Assembly: GCF_038502225.1 (NCBI RefSeq)
Contig: NC_091382.1
Span: forward strand, 11,126,243 to 11,190,242
Direction: 5' to 3'
From: Cherax quadricarinatus
Taxonomy: Eukaryota; Arthropoda; Malacostraca; Decapoda; Parastacidae
Length of the DNA stretch: 64,000 nucleotides
A model generated the notes under the pieces. It saw only the letters and a list, made by a program, of their open reading frames with translations. It was not told the DNA's origin and did no database searches. The position numbers were made by a program, and so were the translations under genes. How positions within the stretch are numbered: the first letter of the stretch is position 1; every line of letters begins with the position of its first letter. This document shows positions 52,795-63,699 of the stretch, one piece after another.

Positions 52795-53652
52795 ACTGGG
52801 TGTCACATTGAGGAGAAGGAGTATGGAAGTAGTGAATGTGTTCAGATATTTGGGAGCTGACTTGTCAGCAGAGGGGGTGTATGAAGGATGAGGTTAACCA
52901 TAGAAATGATGAAGAAAAAAAGGCGAGTGGTGCACTGAGGTATCTGTAGAGACAAAACGTTATCCATGGAGGCAGAGAAGGGAATGTATGAAAGTATAGT
53001 AGTACCAACACTCTTATATGGGTGTAAAGCATGGGATGTGAATGCTGCAGCAAGGAAGACGCTGGAAGCAGTGGACATGTCGTGCGAAAGGGCAGTGTGG
53101 TGTTAATATTATGCAGAGCTTTTGTAGTGTGGGAATTAGGAGGAGGTGTGGAGTTGCTGAAGAGGGGTTGTTGAGGTGGTTTGGCCATTGAGAGAGGATG
53201 GAACAAAGTAGAAGGGAGAGCGTATAAATCTGCAGGCGAAGGAAGGTTGGGCAGGGGTCGTTGTAGGAAAGGTTGGAGGGAGGAGGTAAAGGTGGTTTTG
53301 TGGGTTAGGGAATTGGAGTTCCAGCAAGCACGTGTGAGCGTGTTAGACAGGAGTGAATGGAGATGAATGGTTGTTAGAATGTAAGCAGCGTAATATTTTG
53401 TGAAGGGATTCAGGGAAACCAGTTAGCAGGACTTGAGTCCTGGAAGTGGGAAGTACAATGCCTGCACTTTAAAAGGAGGGGTTTGGGATATTGGCTGTTT
53501 GGAGTGACATCTAAACTGTCATATCTGAGCACCTCTGAAAAGACAGGGATTATGCATGAATAATGGTGAAAGTGCTGAATGATGATCAAAGATTTTTCTT
53601 TCTTTAAGGGTCACCCTGCCTCAGTGGGAAACTGCCGATGTGTTAAAAGTGT
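52795..53652 (+). mobile_element. RTE-like LINE B, decayed 3' half
   Basis: Blocks of the C-terminal half survive in shifting frames: a VFRYLGADLSA-like start, CTCTTATATGGGTGTAAAGC, GTTGAGGTGGTTTGGCCATT, and GTTCCAGCAAGCACGTGTGA. The 3' untranslated region ends with GGTCACCCTGCCTCAGTGGG (53608-53627). Many indels make it a pseudogene. Confidence 0.85.
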
Positions 53653-53874
53653 TCATTAAAGAGAAGAGCTACATTACAGTACAGTATAAAGTAAAGAGAG
53701 ATGTGTAAAGGCAGACAGAAACTGTACTATTTCCATCTCTTTCTCAGTTTCACAGCCCTTCTCTAAGCCATCCTCTCCTGCATCACATCCAGAACAATTC
53801 TTTACATATGCTCTCTACTTCATCACTGCTGTGGTTGAGTGTGTGGTGTGGGAGGAACTTTCTGAAGGTGAAAA
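53653..53874. other. Kindlin intron, no feature seen
   Basis: This is unique sequence. Confidence 0.4.
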
Positions 53875-54830
53875 AACTAACAGTACAAAATTTGACAGAA
53901 AATTTATAAAATTATACTTTCGCAAATTTTGCTGTGTCAGCAATATTTACACATTGGCTATTTTGCCCACTTTGAGTCCAATTTTAGGCTAATTCCATTG
54001 TTCCAGGTGACCAAATTCTTAGTTATTTTGCTATTATGTCTTCCACTCTATTACTGAGTACAAGAAACTGCCCATTCAACTATTTTAACTACCCAATAAA
54101 GTGATCAGAAATTGATAATTTGGCCAATTTCACATAAAATTCATGAGATGCCAATTTCAAAATAGGGTCCAGAATAAACAATGCAAGCATTCTTTGCACT
54201 AAAATAACATTTTCTTTGTTCATTAGTCACATCTTCAGGACCCTCTTATATTACGCTTGCTTTCCATTTTGAATTTTTATTCACACAAAAAACAGAACAT
54301 TTGCTGTAATGTAGACTAATGCATTATTGTAATGATTGTATAAATCATATCAGTGCATTCATAAATGCATGTTAGAGTGGCCAGATGGGCACATATTGGA
54401 TGAGTGATGTCATTTATGTACTCTGGAATATCAGCAAAAATTGAACATTTCCACTACTTTGAGTTCAATTTCAAGTTACATGCAGTCCTGAAACCAATCA
54501 AAATCATCTCTATTTCTGGAAAATATCTTCCATTCTATCAAATGAGACCAAGAAACCGAGAGTACAACAATAAAAACCATACAAAAATACACCGGAAAGT
54601 TCCTATTTTAAACCAAACACACGGTTGCAGTTTTTTCCCCATTATGTGCTGCTTGCTGCATGATTTTTTTTTATATGACGCACACTTACTGCAAAGACCC
54701 ATTCTCTTATATCGAGGGTCAAATTTACCACTCACAGCTTATCCGAGTCAGCTGAGCTCAAGGCATAGTACTATGAAACCGACACTGGCTTCAAAGCTGC
54801 AGAACAACGGGACCCACACCGAATGGGTTA
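53875..54830. mobile_element. piggyBac-like element, decayed copy
   Basis: AGTACAAAATTTGACAGAAA, CCACTTTATTGGG-type blocks and ATTTCTGGAAAATATCTTCC match the element at 48008-49082. The right end (GGGACCCACACCGAATGGGT) is decayed and the left end is missing. Confidence 0.75.
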
Positions 54831-55010
54831 CCATGCCTCAGCATATAACGTGGGAATGTAGTGGTGAGGATAAGTTTAAGAGGAAAAGTGTGGCATGAAC
54901 GAAGCTCCCACTGTCTCAACCTCACCCACTGATACTTCCAGTACATAGCAGCAGCAGCAGCAGTGCAGGGACCCCAGAACAGATACATGTACAAGCACAT
55001 ATATATATAC
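54831..55010. other. Kindlin intron, short CAG run
   Basis: A short (CAG)n run lies at 54949-54965. Nothing else is recognised. Confidence 0.4.
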
Positions 55011-55234
55011 AGTAGTCCCTTGTTTATCGTCGTTAATCCGTTCCTGGAAATGCGACGATTATCGAAATAGACTTTTTTTTAATAAATTTTCCCCAAAAGA
55101 AATAATGTAAATACAATTAATCCGTTCCTGACACCCAGAAGTATTAAAACAAAATTTTTTTTTACATAAAATATAGATGTAGTACATAAACAATACAATG
55201 GGACATGATGAATGAAACATTAACAGCATAACAC
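55011..55234 (-). mobile_element. Tigger end fragment, related to T3
   Basis: CAGTAGTCCCTTGTTTATCG starts the terminus. The rest to CATAACACTTACC is the inverse of T3's 3' region (13675-13800), including AACAATACAATGGGACATGA. It is cut by the LINE insertion at 55235 and the other end is not seen. Confidence 0.8.
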
Positions 55235-56010
55235 TTACCACTCACCCTTTTCCCCTCATCAATTCTATGATTCACCTCATCTTTCATAGGCCCATCCGCT
55301 GACACGTCCACTCCCAAATATCTGAATACATTCACCTCCTCCATACTCTCTCCCTCCAATCTGACATCCAATCTTTCATCACCTAATCTTTTTGTTATCC
55401 TCATAACCTTACTCTTTCCTGTATTCACTTTCAATATTCTTCTTTTGCACACCCTACCAAATTCATCCACCAATCTCTGCAACTTCTCTTCAGAATCTCC
55501 CAAGAGCACAGTGTCATCAGCAAAGAGTAACTGTGACAACTCCCACTTCATGTGTGATTCTTTATCTTTTAACTCCACGCCTCTTGCCAAGACCCTCGCA
55601 TTTACTTCTCTTACAACCCCATCTATAAATATATTAAACAACCACGGTGACATCACACATCCTTGTCTAAGGCCTACTTTTACTGGGAAATAATTTCCCT
55701 CTTTCCTACTTACTCTAACTTGAGCCTCACTATCCTCATAAAAACTCTTCACTGCTTTCAGTAACCTACCTCCTACACCATACACCTGCAACATCTGCCA
55801 CATTGCCCCCCTATCCACCCTGTCATACGCCTTTTCCAAATCCATAAATGCCACAAAGACCTCTTTAGCCTTATCTAAATACTGTTCACTTATATGTTTC
55901 ACTGTAAACACCTGGTCCACGCACCCCCTACCTTTCCTAAAGCCTCCTTGTTCATCTGCTATCCTATTCTCCGTCTTACTCTTAATTCTTTCAATAATAA
56001 CTCTACCATA
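55235..56010 (-). pseudogene. RTE-like reverse transcriptase, inverted segment
   Basis: It is open on the minus strand from 56010 ([12 protein letters not shown]) through [39 protein letters not shown] and [10 protein letters not shown] to DEGKRVSG. The residues read after that (KCYAVNVSF...) come from the flanking Tigger and are not part of the protein. It is close to the copy at 27606. Confidence 0.88.
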
Positions 56011-56590
56011 CATGTCTGAGAGCAATGTGTGGTGTGAATATAATGCAGAGAATTCATAGTTTGGAAGTTAGGAGGAGGTGCAGGATTACCAAAACTGTTG
56101 TCCAGAGGGCTGAGGAAGGGTTGTTGAGGTGGTTCGGACATGTGGAGAGAATGGAGTGAAACAGAATAACTTCAAGAGTGTATCAGTCTGTAGTGGAAGG
56201 AAAGCGGGGTAGGGGTCGGCCTAGGAAAGGTTGGAGGGAGGGGGTAAAGGAGGTTTTGTGTGCGAGGGGCTTGGACTTCCAGCAGGCATGCGTGAGCGTG
56301 TTTGATAGGAGTGAATGGAGACAAATGGTTTTTAATACTTGACGTGCTGTTGGAGTGTGAGCAAAGTAACATTTATGAAGGGGTTCAGGGAAACCGGCAG
56401 GCCGGACTTGAGTCCTGGAGATGGGAAGTACAGTGCCTGCACTCTGAAGGAGGGGTGTTAATGTTGCAGTTTAAAAACTGTAGTGTAAAGCACCCTTCTG
56501 GCAAGACAGTGATGGAGTGAATGATGGTGAAAGTTTTTCTTTTTCGGGCCACCCTGCCTTGGTGGGAATCGGCCAGTGTGATAATAAAAA
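55235..56590 (+). mobile_element. RTE-like LINE with 5' inversion (twin-priming structure)
   Basis: 56014-56590 on the plus strand is the 3' part, from AGAGCAATGTGTGGTGTGAA through the 3' hairpin to GTGTGATAATAAAAA. 55235-56013 is an upstream part on the minus strand, from [12 protein letters not shown] at the junction to DEGKRVSG at the outer edge. About 180 bp of the element between the two parts is missing. This is the order expected from twin priming during target-primed reverse transcription. It lies in a Tigger. Confidence 0.85.
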
Positions 56591-56595
56591 ATAAT

Positions 56596-56747
56596 AAATA
56601 TATGCTTCAATGTAAACACTTGATCTACACATCCCCTACCCACTCTGAAACCTCCTTGCTCATCCACAATCCAACATTCTGTCTTACCTCTAATTCTTTC
56701 AATAATAACCATACCATACACTTTTCCTGGTATACTCAGTAAACTTG
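56596..56747 (-). mobile_element. RTE-like LINE B fragment
   Basis: The minus strand reads LLSIPGKVYGMVIIERIRGK and [20 protein letters not shown], matching 45770-45900. It is bounded by the tail of one LINE and the start of another. Confidence 0.85.
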
Positions 56748-57090
56748 TTGCTTGCCTGGTCAACCAGGCTGTTGCTGCTGGAGGCCTGCTGCCCCACATA
56801 TCCATCACAGCCTGGTTGATCTGGCACCTGGTGAAGATACTTGTCCAGTTTCCTCCTGAAGGCTTCAACACTTGTTCCAGCAGTGTTTCTGATATATTCT
56901 GGTAAGATGTTGAAAAGTTAGGGACCTTGGATGTTGATACAGTGTTCCCTTATTGTCCCCACCCCACCCCTGCTCCTCACTGGGTTTATTTTACATTCCT
57001 CCCATATTTCTCACCCCAGTATGTTGTTATGGCGGTGTGCAGATTTGGGACCAAGCCCTCGAGTACCTTCCAGGTATATATTATCATGTA

Positions 57091-57293
57091 CAGTGGAACC
57101 TCAAATATCGAACTTTCTTCATTGCAGATGGCTGTTCGAGTGCCGTTACCGAACAAATTTATTCCCATCAGGAATAATGTAAATTAGGTAAGTTCATTTC
57201 AGACCCTCAAAAATACACTTATAAAAGCACTTACAAAAATACACTTACATAATTGGTTGAGTTGGGAGCAGTTCGATATTTGAGGTTCCACTG
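57091..57293. mobile_element. Tigger-derived MITE (copy 5)
   Basis: CAGTGGAACCTCAAATATCG and CGATATTTGAGGTTCCACTG are inverted repeats with TA on both sides. It interrupts the LINE coding region. Confidence 0.93.
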
Positions 57294-57588
57294 TACCTCT
57301 CTCTCCTCCGCTCCAATGAGTACATGTTCAAGACTTGCAGGCGTTCCCAGTAGTTTAGGTGCTTTACTGGCTCAATGTGAGCCGTGAACCATCTCTGTAT
57401 TTGTTCCAGCTCTGATATTTATCCTGCCCTGAACGGGGCCGTCAGCACTGAGCAATATTCTAAGCGAGGGAGCACTAGCGATTTGAAGAGTGTCACCATC
57501 GGCATTGTTTCCCTTGTTTTGAAAGTTCTCAATACCCACCCAGTCATCTTCCTGGCTGTCGTGATCTTTGTCTTGTTATGATCTTGAA
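57294..57588 (-). pseudogene. CR1/L2-like LINE: C-terminal coding part
   Basis: The minus strand reads TTARKMTGWVLRTFKTRE, LFKSLVLPRLEYCSVL and a decayed block toward the MITE. Beyond the MITE (57090-56980) follow YMIIYTWKVLEGLVPNLHT-type residues, so the MITE sits in the coding region. Confidence 0.8.
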
Positions 57589-57613
57589 CCCGTAAACGGT
57601 CCAAACGTATATA

Positions 57614-58630
57614 CAGTGGACCCCCGCATAGCGAACGCCTTGCATAGCGAACAATCCGCATAGCGAACGCCTTGCATAGCGAACAATCCGCATAGCGAAC
57701 GCTTTGTTCGCCAAAATTTTGCCCCGCATAGTGGACAAAAACCCGCTCAGCGACCTTCGTCCGAGACGCGTCCAATGTGCGGCCTCAGCCAGCCTCACAT
57801 GTGCCGCCCGTCCCATTGTTTACCAGCCAGCCTCCGCGGTAACATTCAAGCATACACTCGGAATATTTCGTATTATTACAGTGTTTTCGGTGCTGTTTCT
57901 GGAAAATAAGTGACCATGGGCCCCAAGAAAGCTTCTAGTGCCAACCCTGTGGTAAAAAGGGTGAGAATTAGTATGGAAATTAAGAAAGATTTTGAAGGGT
58001 TTGGGGCTAACCCTGAGAAGCCTATGCCAGTTGTGGAATCCATTGTGCCTACTTCAAAAATTAAGGAAATGTGTGCACAGTGGGTTGAACTGCAAACCTT
58101 TATGGATGAAAATCACCCTGACACAGCTGTTGCAAGCCGTGCTGGTGACTATTTCAATGACAATGTTATGGCCCATTTTAGACAAATCGTAAAGGAACGG
58201 GAGGTACAGAGCTCTATGGACAGATTTGTTGTGCGACAGAGGTCCAGTGACTCTAAAGCTGGTCCTAGTGGCATTAAAAGAAGAAGGGAAGTAACCCCGG
58301 AAAAGGACTTGCTACCTCAAGTCCTAATGGAAGGGGATTCCCCTTCTAAACACTAACACTCTCTCTCCCCTCCTCCCATCCCATCAATCATCACCAGATC
58401 TTCAATAAAAGTAAGTGTCATGTAATTGTGCATGCCTTTTTCAGTTTGTGTGTACTAAAATTAACATTTTTTTGTGGTAAAAAAAATTTTTTTTCATACT
58501 TTTGGGTGTCTTGCACGGATTAATTTTATTTCCATTATTTCTTATGGGGAAAATTAATTCGCATAGCGAACATTTCGCATAACGACCAGCCCTCTTGCAC
58601 GGATTAAGTTCGCTATGCGGGGGTCCACTG
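57614..58630 (+). mobile_element. Tigger deletion derivative (T6)
   Basis: CAGTGGACCCCCGCATAGCG and CGCTATGCGGGGGTCCACTG are flanked by TA on both sides. It is 1017 bp. A 32-bp unit containing GCATAGCGAACGCCTTGCAT is present twice in tandem at 57626-57690. It is nested in the element at 57589. Confidence 0.95.
57916..58356 (+). pseudogene. Internally deleted Tigger transposase, frame intact
   Basis: The ATG at 57916 (ACCATGGGCCCC) opens 146 codons. The first ~25 (MGPKKASSANPVVKRVRIS) are the transposase N-terminus. After KKDFEGFGANPEKPMPV the rest is the C-terminus (TFMDENHPDTAVASRAG, VQSSMDRFVVRQ, GPSGIKRRREVTPEK) to TAA. The helix-turn-helix, CENP-B-type and DDE domains are all deleted, yet the join is in frame. 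It cannot be a transposase. Confidence 0.88.
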
Positions 58631-58889
58631 TATACGTTTTTACCGCTAGTGCCCCAAATGTATATATACATTTTATTTGTCATACATTCAACATTGGCAC
58701 AATAAGCCTGAGTCGCCTAGACATGAGAGAATGGGTGTGTGCACTCACTGTGCGTCATATTAAAATAATTGGGGATGCCTGGGTACCATATGCTCTTTTT
58801 TCCTACTAAAAAACAAAGATTTTTTTTTTCTCAAAAAATTTGGGGCACTATGGGAGAGAACGTATATATACGTTTGGACCGTTTACGGG

Positions 58890-59700
58890 CTAAAAGAAAG
58901 GTCCGCTGACATAATTATTCCTAGGTCTTTTATGTGTTCCTTACGTTCTATTTGGTGACCCTCTTGAGTTTTGTATATAGTGCTCCTTTTATATTCTTCA
59001 TTCTTTCCATACCTAAGCAGCTGGAACTTATCACCATTGAACCTCATGTTGTTTTCCACTGCCCACTGGAAAACCCTGTTTATGTCTTCCTGTACTTTTT
59101 CAGTGTCCTCTACCGTAATGACTTTCATGCTTGTTTTAGTGTCATCTGCAAATGATGATACAAAAGTGTGCTGGGTGTTTTTGTCTATGTCTGTTATGAG
59201 GATGAGGAACAGCAGAGGTGCCAGGACAGTGCCTTGGGGCACTGAGCTTTTGACCTTGCTGATGCTGGATCTTGCCCTGTTCACTACTACTTTTTGTGTT
59301 CTGTGTGTTAGGAAACCGAAAATCCATCTGCCTACCTTCCCCATAATGCCCATGGCCTTCATTTTGTGCGCTATCACTCCATGATTGCATTTGTCAAACG
59401 CCTTTGCAAAATCTGTGTAAATCACATCTACGTTTTGGTCGTCTTCCAGTGCCTCCGTAATTCTGTCATAATGGTTCAGAAGCTGTGACAGACATGATTG
59501 TCCTGCTCTAAAACCATGCTGGTTCGGGTTATGTTGGTAGTGCTGGTCCCTGAAGTTTGTAACTTGCCATCTAATCACTCTTTCAAAGATTTTTATGATG
59601 TGAGAGGTTAGGACTACTGGTCTGTAATTTTTAGCTAGTGCTCTACTACCTCCCTTGTGCAAAGGAGCTATGTCTGCACTCTTTAAGGCCTCCAGTATTT
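58890..59700 (-). pseudogene. CR1/L2-like LINE: RT core
   Basis: On the minus strand: NYRPVVLTSHIIKIFERVI, HGFRAGQSCLSQLL, DFAKAFDKCNHG, SVPQGTVLAPLLF and the catalytic SSFADDTKTS, ending KDLGIIMSADLSF at the insertion site 58889. The next codons continue at 57588 (HNKTKITTARKMTGW). Confidence 0.88.
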
Positions 59701-59740
59701 CACCTAGATCTAAGCTCTTACTCCAAAGAATACTGAGGGC

Positions 59741-60642
59741 TCATGATAGTGGTACTTTGCACTTCTTTATAAATAGAGTATTCCATGAATCTGGTCCAGG
59801 TGCTGAGTGAGTGGGCATGTTTTCCATTTCTTTCTCGAAATCTATGGGATTTGTACTAATGTCAGTTAGTTGGTCTGTGCGGCCTTCTTCTGGAGTGAAA
59901 AATATTTCTGCATTTTCTACCTTGCTGTCATTTAGTGGGTTGCTGAACACAGACTCATACTGTTCTTTTAGGATTTCACTCATTTCCTGTTCATTGTCAG
60001 AATACGAATCTCCTCTCAGTAGTGGTCCAATTCTACAGGTAGTTCTTAGCTTGGATTTTGCGTAGGAATAGAAATATTTTGGGTTTCTTGCAATATCCTG
60101 TATGGCCTTTTGTTCCCTTTGTACTTCTTCTATGAGGTAAGACATCCTAAGTTTTTGCTCTAATTCAGTGATCTCTCTGCTAAGTCTATCTTTCCTCTGT
60201 TGTAGCATATTTGTGTTTTTAAGCAGTTCAGTAACCCGCTTTCTTCTTCTGTACCATCTCCTACGTTCTCTCTCTATATCTGATCTTCCTCTGGGTTTCC
60301 TCAATGGTACATGTTTCATACATACTTTGCATGCTTCTGTATTCAGCTTCTCTAGGCACTGGTGGGGATTTAGGTCGCTCATGTCTGATTCCCAGGGTAT
60401 GTCTGACAGCTCTTGGTTTATTTTTTCCCAGTTAATTCTATGGTTGTTAAAATTAAACTTACTAAACATCCCGTCTCTAACTTTAGCGATGAAGTTCCCT
60501 ACCTGAGTTAATACTAGATTGAACCTCTATGATGTTATGATCAGAGTAAATAGTTTTGGAAACTGTTATGTCTCTGATCAGTTCCTCGTTGTTTGTGAAT
60601 ATCAAATCCAGGGTATTTTCATTTCTAGTATTTTCATTTCTA
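59741..60642 (-). pseudogene. CR1/L2-like LINE: endonuclease end and start of RT
   Basis: From the right: NENTLDLIFTNNEELIRDI and IYSDHNIIEVQSS (endonuclease end, 60640-60505), then MFSKFNFNNHRINWEKINQE and a basic linker. The frame then enters RT (NPKYFYSYAKSK, HSAPGPDSWNTLFIK). It ends at a stop at about 59741; the next RT block is in another frame. Confidence 0.85.
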
Positions 60643-62275
60643 TGGAAGAGGGTAAGGTACCTAGGGATTGGTAGAGAGCATACATAGTTCCTTTGTATAA
60701 AGGCAAAGGGGACAAAAGAGAGTGCAAAAATTATAGGGGGATAAGTCTGTTGAGTATACCTGGTAAAGTGTATGGTAGAGTTATTATTGAAAGAATTAAG
60801 AGTAAGACGGAGAATAGGATAGCAGAAGAACAAGGGGGCTTTAGGAAAGGTAGGGGGGTGTGTAGACCAAGTGTTTACAATGAGAAATATAAGTGAACAG
60901 TATTTAGATAAGGCTAAAGAGATTTTTGTGGCATTTATGGATTTAGAAAAGGCATATGACAGGGTGGATAGGGGGGCAATGTGGCAGATATTGCAGGTGT
61001 ATGGTATAGGAGGTAGGTTACTGAAAGCAGTGAAGAGTTTTTACGAGGATAGTGAGGCTCAAGTTAGAGTATGTAGGAAAGAGGGAGATTATTTCCCAGT
61101 AAAAGTAGGCCTTAGACAAGGATGTGTGATGTCACCGTGGTTGTTTAATATATTTATAGATGGGGTTGTAAGAGAAGTAAATGCGAGGGTCTTGGCAAGA
61201 GGCGTGGAGTTAAAAGATAAAGAATCACACAAAGTGGGAGTTGTCACAATTGCTTTTTGCTGATGACACTGTGCTCTTGGGAGATTCTGAAGAGAAGTTG
61301 CAGAGGTTGGTAGATGAATTTGGTAGGGTATGTAAAAGAAGAAAATTAAAAGTGAATACAGGAAAGAGTAAGGTTATGAGGATAACAAAAAGATTAGGTG
61401 ATGAAAGACTGGATATCAGATTGGAGGGAGAGAGTATGGAGGAAGTGAATGTATTCCGATATTTGGGAGTGGACGTGTCAGTGGATAGGTCTATGAAAGA
61501 TGAGCTGAATCACAGAATTGATGAGGGGTAAAGGGTGAGCGGTGCACTTAGGAGTCTGTGGAGACAAAGAACTTAGTCCTTGGAAGCAAAGAGGGGAATG
61601 TATGAGAGTATAGTTTTACCAACGCTCTTATATGGGTGTGAAGCATGGGTGATGAATGTTACAGCGAGGAGGAGGCTGGAGGCAGTGGAGATGTCATGTC
61701 TGAGGGCAATGTGTGGTGTGAATATAATGCAGAGAATTCGTAGTTTGGAAGTTAGCAGGAGGTGCGGGATTGCCACAACTGTTGTCCAGAGGGCTGTGGA
61801 AGGGTTGTTGAGGTGGTTTGGACATGTAGAGAGAATGGAACGAAACAGAATTACTTCAAGAGTGTATCAATCTGTAGTGGAAGGAAGGCGGGGTAGGGGT
61901 CGGCCTAGGAAAGGTTGGAGGGAGGGGGTAAAGGAGGTTCTGTGTGCGAGGGGCTTGGACTTCCAGCAGGCATGCGTGAGCGTGTTTGATAGGAGTGAAT
62001 GGAGACAAAGGTTTATAATACTTGACGTGCTGTTGGAGTGTGAGCAAAGTAACATTTATGAAGGAATTCAGGGAAACCAGTAGGCCGGACTTGAGTCCTG
62101 GAGATGGGAAGTACAGTGCCTGCACTCTGAAGGAGGGGTGTTAATGCTGCAGTTTTATAACTGTAGTGTAAAGCACCCTTCTGGCAAGACAGTGATGGAG
62201 TGAATGATAGTGAAAGTTTTTCTTTTTCGGGCCACCCTACCTTAGTGGGAATCGGCCAGTGTGTTAATAATAATA
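60641..62275 (+). mobile_element. RTE-like LINE, 5' truncated (A subfamily)
   Basis: It starts TATGGAAGAGGGTAAGGTAC, corresponding to position 28835 of the full copy, and ends with GGGCCACCCTACCTTAGTGG and a TAATAATAATAA tail. It is close in sequence to the copy at 27605 but has several frame breaks. Confidence 0.92.
60650..62020 (+). pseudogene. RTE-like reverse transcriptase, frameshifted
   Basis: In order: [13 protein letters not shown] and GGFRKGRG; a one-base insertion near 60855; [14 protein letters not shown] and [13 protein letters not shown]; a frame break near 61230; [10 protein letters not shown]; a stop near 61529; and [20 protein letters not shown] and [10 protein letters not shown]. 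The breaks are few, so decay is recent. Confidence 0.9.
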
Positions 62276-62284
62276 ATAATAAAA

Positions 62285-63185
62285 GAACAAAAAGCAGGAA
62301 ATTTGATGGAAAACTGATGAAACTACGTTTTTGCAAATTTTGCTGCATTTTGCTGTGTCGGCGATTTTGCTCACTTTGAGTTCTATTTCAGACCAATTAC
62401 ATAGTTCTAGTTGAACAAATTCTTAGCTATTTCACTAGCATGTCTTTCATTTCATTGACTGCGCACAAGAAACCACGCAATCAACTACTTCAACTACCCA
62501 ATAAAGTGATCAGAAATTGGAATTTGGCCAATTTCAATTTCAAAATATTCCAATTTCAAAATAGGGTCAAGAATAAATAATGAGGGCATTCCTGGCACTA
62601 AAGTAAGATTACCTCTGTTGCATTCCCAGACTTTACACATAAATTCCATTTTGATTTTTTATTCATACAAAGAACTTTTATTCACACAAAAAATAGAAGA
62701 TTTACCATTATGCAATACTGTAATAATTGCACAAATAATATCAGCACATTCGTGAGTGCAGATTAGATCCACCAGTTGGACATGTACTGGACGAGTGACA
62801 TGATTTGTTTACTCTTGAATATTGGCAAAAATCAAACATTTCTGCTACTTTAAGCTCAATTTCGAGCTATTTTTAGTCCTGAAACCAATCAAAATCATTT
62901 CTATGTGTGTGATATACCCTCCATTCTGTCAAATGAAATCAAGAAACTGAGAATACAACCATAAAAACGATACAAAAATACATTGCCAAGTCGATGTTTT
63001 CAACCAAAAACATGGTCACAGTTTTTTTTCTCATTATGCGCTGTGTGCTGTAGGATTTTTTTTATATGGTGCACACTTACATAGACCCATTCTCTCATAT
63101 CAGCCCAAATTTACTGTTCACAGCTTATCTGTGTGAGCTAAGCTCATGGCATAGTAGTACAGCATGGCCTGTGAAATGGTTAATT
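62285..63185. mobile_element. piggyBac-like element, left end missing
   Basis: It starts within the family (GGAAATTTGATGGAAAACTG) right after the LINE tail and ends GGCCTGTGAAATGGTTAA. It matches 48120-49087. The LINE tail has replaced its left end. Confidence 0.75.
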
Positions 63186-63349
63186 TCCATCTTTTACATA
63201 CCTTGTCAAGACTGTCCAGGGCTGTGGAGGCAGCACATAAAACCTTCAACTCTGACTCTTTTATTTATGGCGCTTCTGACTCCAACTTTTTTAACTACAG
63301 TTTACCAACTCCAGTAACCCAAGAATTATTCCGACTCCGACTCCAGAGC
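63186..63349. other. Kindlin intron, no feature seen
   Basis: This stretch contains short direct repeats (ACTCCAACT, ACTCCGACTCC) and nothing coding. Confidence 0.4.
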
Positions 63350-63690
63350 CCAAAATTTGTCTACCAACTTTTACAATTTCTCTTCAGAGATTCTCCCAAA
63401 AGAACCATGTCATCAGCAAAAAAGCAACTGTGACAACTCCCACTTTCCATTAGATTCAATATCTTTTAAATCCACACTTCCTCCTAACATCCTAACATTC
63501 GGCTGTTTTACAACCCCATCTATAAATATATTAAACAACAATGGTATATATATATAGAAATGATCCAATGAAGTATCTCATTAAATAAACAACCATGGTG
63601 ACATCATGCATGCCTAAGGACTACTCTTACTGGAAAATAATCTCCCACTCTCCTACATACCCTTACCTGAGTCTCATTATCCCTATAAGA
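63350..63690 (-). pseudogene. RTE-like LINE fragment, decayed
   Basis: The plus strand shows the inverse of [15 protein letters not shown] codons (CATGTCATCAGCAAAAAAGC) and of the FNIFIDGVV block (AACCCCATCTATAAATATATT), then AACCATGGTGACATCATGCA. Indels break every frame. It carries a short TA run at 63547-63555. Confidence 0.75.
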
Positions 63691-63699
63691 GGAGATAAA

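Larger units (their letters stand above)
57589..58889. mobile_element. piggyBac-like element with exact 25-bp inverted repeats
   Basis: It starts CCCGTAAACGGTCCAAACGT and ends with its exact inverse; 25 bp are identical. The flanks (TTGAA and CTAAA) look like decayed TTAA sites. Its own sequence is about 280 bp (57589-57613 and 58631-58889); the rest is Tigger T6. It interrupts the LINE gene, whose codons resume on the other side. Confidence 0.8.
56749..60642 (-). mobile_element. CR1/L2-like LINE, interrupted by a MITE and a piggyBac-like element
   Basis: The pieces are 58890-60642, 57294-57588 and 56749-57090 (5' to 3' on the minus strand). They are separated by 57589-58889 and by the MITE at 57091-57293. 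It is the same family as 3211-5431 but a different copy. The 3' end includes GGTCAACCAGGCTGTTGCTG. It meets the RTE-like LINE head to head at 60641. Confidence 0.85.

Noticed and set aside
55162..55234. C-terminal tail on the RT frame at 55235-56010
   Set aside because: The tail is read from the flanking Tigger and is an artefact of the LINE junction.
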